This document shows positions 12,301 through 21,300 of a DNA stretch of 64,000 nt, piece after piece (the first letter of the stretch is position 1; each line of letters opens with the position of its first letter). The translations under genes were made by a program, and so were the position numbers. Under the pieces are notes generated by a model. That model made no database searches. It was not told the origin of the DNA and saw only the letters and a list, made by a program, of their open reading frames with translations. The stretch is from Meghimatium bilineatum (taxonomy: Eukaryota; Mollusca; Gastropoda; Stylommatophora; Philomycidae): the NCBI GenBank assembly GCA_034231615.1, contig CM067315.1, forward strand, positions 32,391,691-32,455,690. Reading direction: 5' to 3'.

Positions 12301-15300
12301 CCCATATCGCATGAAAAAAGCTCAAAACAGTAAGCAGGTCCAGGTAAAGATTGCTCACATATAAAATATACAATCACATGGGAACTACAGTAAAAGCATC
12401 TAGTGTATACAATCACATGGGAACTACAGTAAATACATCTAGTGTATACAATCACATGGGAACTACACTAATTACATCTAGTGTATACAATCACTTGGGA
12501 ACTACAGTAAAAATATAGTGTATACAATCACATGGGAACTACAGTAAAATCATCCAGTGCATACAATCACATGGGAACTACAGTAAAAACAGTGATAACA
12601 TTGTGATTATGTCATTAATAATAAAAGTTAAATACTCTCTAATGCAGTAGCTTAGTTGCTAATGAGCTTGCTGACTATCACCGGTTACAGCATGCCAGGG
12701 TCTAGTTTAGTTGATAGTGAGCTTGCTGACTATCACCGGTTACAGCATGTCAGGTTCGAAACCACATCTGTACACACAAAAAATCTGGGTTGTGATTTCT
12801 CGCCTAACACAACCTAGCTGTAAATAGGTACCTGATACGTGAGATGGGGAGGTAAACACAGCAAGGAAGGGAACTAGTCACCCCATCTAATAGCTGCTGC
12901 AGCTTAGTATATGAAGAGTTATCTTCATCCCCGATGGCAGGTTGCTGCCATGGGACATTCCTTGATCTTTGCTCTCCAAAAGAAAAGTGTGTCATATGAT
13001 TGAAGATATGTACCCCAGAGAAAAGTATATAATACAAGTATGATACAAGTATATACTGACGGATCAGCAACCAAAGCAGTGAAAAAGAATGGAGGTTTAC
13101 ATAATGAATCAAGATAAATAAAATGAATCCATGTATTCCCCAACTGGAATCGTCTGCTCTAAACACTGTGAAATCACAGACCTTCATGATGCCCACATAC
13201 AACCGAATAACTTACATGTGTGTTCCCAGTTCCTTGACCTCATGGTGTATGACATCATCAATGCTGTGGTCCGGTTGTAGTTCTGGAATAGGCTGTGGAC
13301 TGACAGAAGACAAAGACAGTCTCTGGGATCCAGTCTGAAGGTCAGCCTAATAAATATTATCACAAAAGGATTATGTCATTGAAAATCATGCTTGTCACAG
13401 GGATTATGTTAAAAGTAATCATACTTGTCACAAGGATTATGTTATAAGTAATCATACTTGTCACAAGGATTGTGTTATAAGTAAGCATACTTGTCACTAG
13501 GATTATATTATAAGTTCACTTGTCAATGAGATTATAACAGGTGAAGCTTGAAACATGGTAATGAAGTTTTGCTAATAGTATGACACACACATATTTTGAA
13601 CGCCAGTTGTGTTGTCCCTACTTGTCATTTTTTAATGTATACATGTATGTTATCCTTGATAAAGGCCTTTCGGCTGAAACGCTGACTTGTGAGTGTGTCT
13701 ATGTGTGTGTCATACTATTAGCAAAACTTCAAGTTTTACCTGTTGGATTTTAGTTTTGCACAGTGAGTACATATTTTCACTGGGATTATGTTGTAAGTAA
13801 TAATGCCTGTCACTGGGCTTATATCATTAAAAAGTATATGTGCCAATAGGATTATGTCATTAAAAATCATGTGTGACAATGAGATTATGTCATTAGAAAT
13901 CATGTGTAATATGGGATTTCTTCATTAGAAATCATGTGTAATGATGGGATTTTTCATGAAAAATCATGTGTAACAGTGAGATTTTTTCATTAAAAATCAT
14001 GTGACAATGGAATTATGTCATTAGAAATTATATGTGCCAATGGGATTATGCCAATTAAATATCATGTATCCAATTAAAAATCATGTGTGCCAATAGGACT
14101 ATGCCATTAAACGATATGTGTGCCAATAGGACTATGCCATTAAACATCATGTGTGCCAATAGGAATATGCCATTAAAAATAATGTGAGACAATGGGATTT
14201 TTTCATGAAAAAATCATGTGTGACAATGAGATTATGTCATTAGAAATCATGTGCAATGATGGGATTTTTTCATTAAAAAATCATGTGTGACAATGGGATT
14301 ATGTCATTAGAAATCATTTCTGGCAATGGAATTTTGTCATTAAAAATAATTTATGACAATGGGATTATGTCATTAAAAATTATGTGTGCCAATAGGATTA
14401 TGTCATTAAAAGTCACAAAAATTCTTATCCTGTAGGCAGGATGTCTAACCAGGACCCTACATGTTCTCCCACCGCCAGTAATCCTCTTAATATCATATGT
14501 TGTTCCAGTGACAACGTATGGATGCAAGACCTGGAGTTTAAACAAGATAATATCAAGAAGGATCAATTCATTTGAAATGAAGTGCTACAGAAAGATCCTA
14601 CGAATATCATGAACTGAGAAAAAGAAGAACATTGAAGTTTTATCATCATCATCAGGTGCCATGCCGGCTGGCGTAGGCGGTCATGGCTCTCCACAGCTCT
14701 CTGTCCACAGTATTATGTATCAAAGTCGTTGTTGTTTCTTTGCCGTGCCAGGTTGTCAAACTGTCTAATATTTTCTCACGTTGTCGCCCTCTATCTCTGG
14801 TGCCTTCAATTTTGCCTGTTGTGATTATGTTCTCTAAACCTGCCTGTCTCATGAAGTGGCCAAAAAAGGAAGATTGCCTTTTTCTTATATTGCTGATTAA
14901 GGTAGTTTCGCATTTAACTCTTTCAACACCTCTACATTAGTTTTTCTGTCAGTCCATGGTATTCTCAGCATTCTTCTGTAGAACCACATCTCTGTTGCCT
15001 CCAATCTCCCACTTTCCAGTGTGTTTATTGTCCAAGACTCGCACCCATATGTTAGTATAGGGGTTATATAGCACTGCAGAACTCTCTCACCTCTAATGAC
15101 AATGTCATATTACACAGTATATTTTTCATTATGGGATGAAGATTTATAACTACAGAAATTACATGAAGGATGCCATCTAAATACAATCATAAGAAGGAAG
15201 CTACAGTTTTTGGACAGAGGCATGATGGGATGGACAGTATGATTATTGAGAGCAGAGCTCCCCAGGAAGGAGTTGGATGAGGAAAACACAACAAAGAAGA

Positions 15301-18300
15301 CGATATAAAAACATGTATGAACAAGTCTCTGGCTAATACAAGCCTGCTCGCCCGGGACAGAGAGGCATTCAGAGTATCCACCATGAAGACAATGTTCTGG
15401 AAACAATAGACTTTACATATATGTACATATATATATATATATATATTTAAAGTCATGTTCTGACTATGATTTTCGAATGGAGGGAGGGGTTTAAACCCCC
15501 CAAAACTCAATACCTGGAGGGGCGGTACTTTTAAAACAGCCTGACAGACCAGATTATATCATGCTTACAGCTGTGATTATTTCATTAAAAATCAATCCTG
15601 CCTCTGTGATTATTTTATTAAAAATCAAGCTTGCAATTGGGATTACTTCACTAAAAATCAAGCTTGTGATAGGAATTATTTAATTAAAAAAACTGCCACT
15701 GTGATTATTTCATTAAAAATCACACCTGCCATTGGGATTATTTCATCAAACATCAAGCTGGCCTCTAGGATAATTTCATTAAAAATCAAGCTTGTCATTA
15801 GGATTGTTTCATTAAAAATAGAACTTTCCATTGGGATTATTTCAAAAAATCAAGCTTGCCACTGGGATTATTTCATTAAAAACAAAGATGTGATTGAAAG
15901 TTAGTTATCACACAAAATGAACAAATGCCAGTGATCTCCTTACGAAGTTGACTGCATGCACTGTGAATGCTGCTGTATTGACACTAGAAGCAATGGTACC
16001 TACCTTCAAAGTTATCTCCTTACAAAGTTTACTGCATACACTGTGAATGCTGCTGCATTGACACTAGAAGCAATGGTACCTACCTTCAAAGTGATCTCCT
16101 TACAAAGTTGGCTACTGTCATTGTGAACGCTGATGTAGCTGGAGAATGTCTCTCCTAGGAAAATGTTTCTGAAAAGCAAGTAAACAAAATATGGATATAA
16201 TATTCAATTAAACCAAACAACATCAAAGTGGCAAATGTGTATGATGGCCTTTTGTAGGTGTAAACCCCCTCCATTGGAAAATATACCATCATATTTAGTA
16301 CCATGTGTTGCCAGGGCCCGAAAGGGGAGCAAAGAATAGCAACACTGTTTACCCTCCACGCATGTCGTAAAAGGCGACTAAGGAGGTTATGGGATGGAGT
16401 TGGTTGTCCATCTCATATAGGGTCAGTGACCCAAATAAATGCTGAAGTCGGATGTGTCAGGCCAAAAGGCGCAGATATCGCAGCAATGCTGTAAACCATG
16501 ACACAACGCATTCCGTTCTCTGGACTACATCCTGCTAATCTGCAAAAGTGTGAGAACGAACGCAGAAGAAGAAAAAATAGTACCATGGACGAATAAATTA
16601 GAGAGTTTGCGCACTCCCCTTCCCCCTCAACCAGTTTTTTTCCCTCCAAAAATGGTTAAAAATTTCTTAACAACAAAATGATTAGCAGAGATAACACCCT
16701 TATACCAACGTCGTATCTATGACCCTGCAAGATTTATATATATTGGTATTGCTGTACCGAGACAGTCGGCAGTGAAGACCTCTGTCTAAAAGAAGACCTC
16801 TGAAAAAAACCCAGTCCTAACCGGGAATTGAACTCTCGGCATCACTAGTGTGACACCGACGTCCTAGCTTCTCGGCCATGCGCCACATGATAGTCGTGCT
16901 ATCGTTGGTCACCAATTATATACAGTCGCATGACAATGCCGACCGACGACATGCACGGAAATACTGGAAAATAGTCTTTAAGGTCATGTTTACACATGCA
17001 CACAGGTCGTTACTGAAGTCCGGTTATGACTGAAGCCAGGTTATGACTGAAGCCCGGTTATGACTGAAGCCCGGTTATGACTATTTCCTGATCACAACAA
17101 TGAGACAACCTAATTTAAACACGCTATTCCGTCTGCCAATCTGTGCCTACCTCTGCAACAATGTAATACCGTGTCCAAAATAAGACCTACTGCATAATAG
17201 AGAATTCAGTCTTTTAAAATGAATAATTTGAATATTTCATTGATTTTAGTTGGCTGTCACGCACATTATATCATAAAAAGCAATGAAAATTGCAAGAATA
17301 GTCAAACAAGACATTATGAAGACTTGAGCCAGTAGGTCTTATATTATTCCGAGGGTCACGAACAACGTCTGTCTCAATTAAAATATAAATTACCGCCAAT
17401 TACCAATAATAATACGCATACTATAACTGACACACAGATATTCGTGGTCCTCTTCTCCCTCTCCAGGTGAGGATGGTAACGCTTGACAAGGGATGGCGAT
17501 ATCAAATACCGCCAATTACCAACAATAATACGCATACTATAATTGACACACAGATATGCGTGGTCCTCTTCTCCTTAATTAGATTAAGTAGCTCGTGCTT
17601 GAGGCCAGGTCAGGCCAGAAGAGACGTAACATGAAATGGAGGGAGATATACACAAAAGTATGAGCACACATATTAACATATATACTGGAGCCTCTCTAGG
17701 CCCGGGGGGTTAAGAAAATCGATTGAACAGGCCATGGAAGTCTGCTGCATGGAGAGCAATGGCTGGTAATCATATTTTCAGTATTTATGTTGTTGACATT
17801 TGAGAATAACTGCTTAGCCCTCAATTACACCATTTAAGCTTTTCCATGATATAAATATGTAAATATATAAACATGATATAAATATGTACTGGATATAAAT
17901 AGTTTAAGTGTATTTGGTTCAGGTTTTCTTCATAAAAAAAAATAATTGAGAAAGTTGTACATTAATGTTTCTATGGATGAGGTACCCTTTTCTCTATAAA
18001 GTGTGTGTTATTTGTGTGGGGGAAAATGAGTTTATTTGTACAAAAATTGAATGCAGAAATAAACTATAATGGCATCAATACTGAATATTTCATTTTAGAA
18101 AATTAGTTAAAGTGAAACTAAATAAGAAAAATACTTAGTAAAATGCACACACAAATTTTTATTAACATAATTTGTAGGGTAAAAATTGCTTTTACAAATC
18201 TAAATGAATGCAAAAAATGACACAAAACTTGTATCATCTTGAAATTTTCAATAACCATAAAAAAAAACTTTTGACTTTAAAGGGAAATAAACGTTAAAAT

Positions 18301-21300
18301 TGTGAACAAATGAGAAAGATGTTTCAGTCGTATTGGTTTGTTGTTTAAAAAAACAAAAAAACTAAACCATTTAATACAGGATTAAGAAGAAGAATGTTGT
18401 TTGTTCATCAAATGGTTGATCATGACCATCAGTGACATCCACTTTATGAAATTAAGTTAGAGCTATGTCTTTGACTATACGTTCGCTGATTGCTAATATC
18501 CCTATTCTGGTTGCAAAGGTTCAAAAGTTGGACGAGCTGTACACGGGTCTAAAATTATCTTGTAAGGAACAGTCGAGGGTACAATGAGAAGAGGTGTGTG
18601 GAGTGATAACATCAAGGAAAATCTATTAGGGGGGTGGGGATTTTGAAGACTTGCATCATACTGAGAATATCTACGGCGCTGCCCTGTAGACTGCTGTGAT
18701 TATTAGTGTGAATGTGCTGTGCAATGCGTCGAACCTTATCCTCGAGTCGGGTCTCATGTTAAACTAGTGGCACAACGAATCTAGACGACAGGAAATTAAG
18801 AGAAAAAAGAATAAGACACCTAATGCTTAGAACTTATATTTTCTGGAGTCTTCCTTTATTCTTAAAGAATATTAAGCAATAGGTGGAAGGACAAGATAAT
18901 AAATGAAGAGATATGGAGACGAACAAGAATAAGATGCTGTGCACACTCGGATAGTATTTACGTAAAACACAAGGTCGATCAGATTTACAATGAAGACATA
19001 TGGTATGTGTATGAAACAATAGAGATAACAGTGTATACAAGACAACTTCAACGTTTCAACCGTAAGATCTTTTTCAAGTAAATGCAAGACAAACAGTAAC
19101 AATAATGGCACTATCACATAAGCATTAGACAGCAAACATTTAACAGCAAACACCCACAATGACATATGTATGCATAAATATTGTTATTGAGACGTGCATT
19201 AAAAATAAAAAAGATATAGGAAATGAGAACGAAATCAAACAACTATTCTGAAAACATCATGAACGATAATACAACGAAGTTTGTCTTGTATTTTCTTGAA
19301 ATAGACTAAAAGTTGAAATGTTTAAACTGTCTTGTATACATCTATTTTTATCTGTGGGGTTTTTCATACCCATACCTTGTGTGCGTTCATTGTAAAGTTT
19401 TTGTCCGTGCGTTCATTGTAAAGTTTTTGTCCGTACGTTCATTGTAAAGTTTTTGTCCGTATGTTCATTGTAAAGTTTTTGTCCGTGCGTTCATCGTAAA
19501 GCTGAGCGAACTTGTGTTTTACGTAAGTAATATTGTTACACAGTTATACAGCAGTCTCGCTTATTATCAATGGAAGCTCAAGTTAAGGAGTTTATATGGA
19601 GATGGATTTGCCACACACTTAGAAAACAGTAAAATATATAACTAGAACATCAATTATATGGAACAAGCAAGGAAAAAGAAAACTAAGACCTGGGAATACG
19701 AGGGGGTAGAGAGGCCAGAAGGTCTTGAATGAGATTTGAATCACGTAGGATGATACTGAGAGAAAGATGGAAATTCCTTGTCCGTGGTCTATACACGTGA
19801 AAATGTGTATATTTCTTCTTCGTCAGCGTTCTTTCTCAAACTCCCACTGGATCTCTCTTGTGGCAGGACTATGGTCCCACTAGATTTCCAGCATGATATA
19901 GTCCACAAAATGGAAATGAGTTGTGTCGCCGTTTTATTTGCTTCAATGGCCCGACACATCTGTCTTCTGCGGTAAATGTGTATATAAAACTCATAGTAAT
20001 ATACATGCAAGTTGAATGTGTTTACACTCATACTCATAGCTATTATGTACACAAGATGATATATGTGTGTGTGTGTGTATATATATAAGCAATGATATAA
20101 AGACAAGATGATGTTGGAAGATTGTTACAGCCAAACTTCAATTCCTATACGGCACTTGATGATGATGATGAGTGGAGGGAAATGAAAACCAACTAAGATC
20201 TACTCAACAATGCACTTTGCCGACTTATCTGTATCTTATCTACTCACTGATGCATGTTTATACTCCACCTGCTTTATGTATCCGCAAAATAATCTATCTG
20301 TCACACATCTAGCAATCTCAATCCCATAAATACTAATGAGTGGCTTTGAGAGGTGTAACCCCCTCCCCCCCTTCCAAGAATATAGACTATGATCATTTAG
20401 TGCAACAAAACAAATAAATAAAACTAACACCCCCCCCCCACCCTTATGTTCTCTTTGCGATACAGCTACTGGAAATTACAGTCATTTTAAAAATATAAAT
20501 GGCACACGAATGGTACTTACTTTTTCCAAAATAAGTGGTTTTACTAAAGTAAGTGGCTTTCTCAAAATAAGTTCCAGCAAAAACAAGAGATTTGTATGGG
20601 CCCTACCATAAGTTACAAAAACAAGAGATTTGTATGGGCCCTACCATAAGTTACAAAAACAAGAGATTTGTATGGGCCCTACCATAAGTTACAAAAACAA
20701 GAGATTTGTATGGGCCCTACCATAAGTTACAAAAACAAGAGATTTGTATGGGCCCTACCATAAGTTACAAAAACAAGAGATTTGTATGGGCCCTACCATA
20801 AGTTACAAAAACAAGATATTTGTATGGGCCCTACCGTTTATTAAGCCGTACCAGTGTGCCTGGTCTATCGTATTTACTTACGTATATATCTCTCTGCCCA
20901 GTTATGTATCGATTCATCTCTTATCTATCTACCAATTATATCGATTCATCTCTTATCTATCTATCAATTATATCGATTCATCTCTTATCTATCTACCAGT
21001 TATATCGATTCATCTCTTATCTATCTACCAATTATATCGATTCATCTCTTATCTATCTACCAAATATATATCGATTCATCTCTTATCTATCTACCAATTA
21101 TATCGATTCATCTCTTATCTATCTACCAATTATATCGATTCATCTATCTAACCAATCTACCAAATATATCGATTCATCTCTTATCTATCTACAAATTATA
21201 TCGATTCATCTATCTAACCTATCTACCAAATATATCGATTCATCTTTTACCTATCTACCAATCATATCGATTCATCTCTTATCTATCTACCAATTATATC

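Noticed and set aside
13331..13334. Alternative acceptor CTTCAG|ACTGG for the IDDVIHH exon
   Set aside because: It would remove the conserved ADLQ. The acceptor twelve bases upstream keeps it in frame. Minor use cannot be excluded.
16815..16890. Functional tRNA-Leu/Ser gene on the minus strand
   Set aside because: Good internal promoter boxes but poor stems and decayed flanks; treated as a SINE head.
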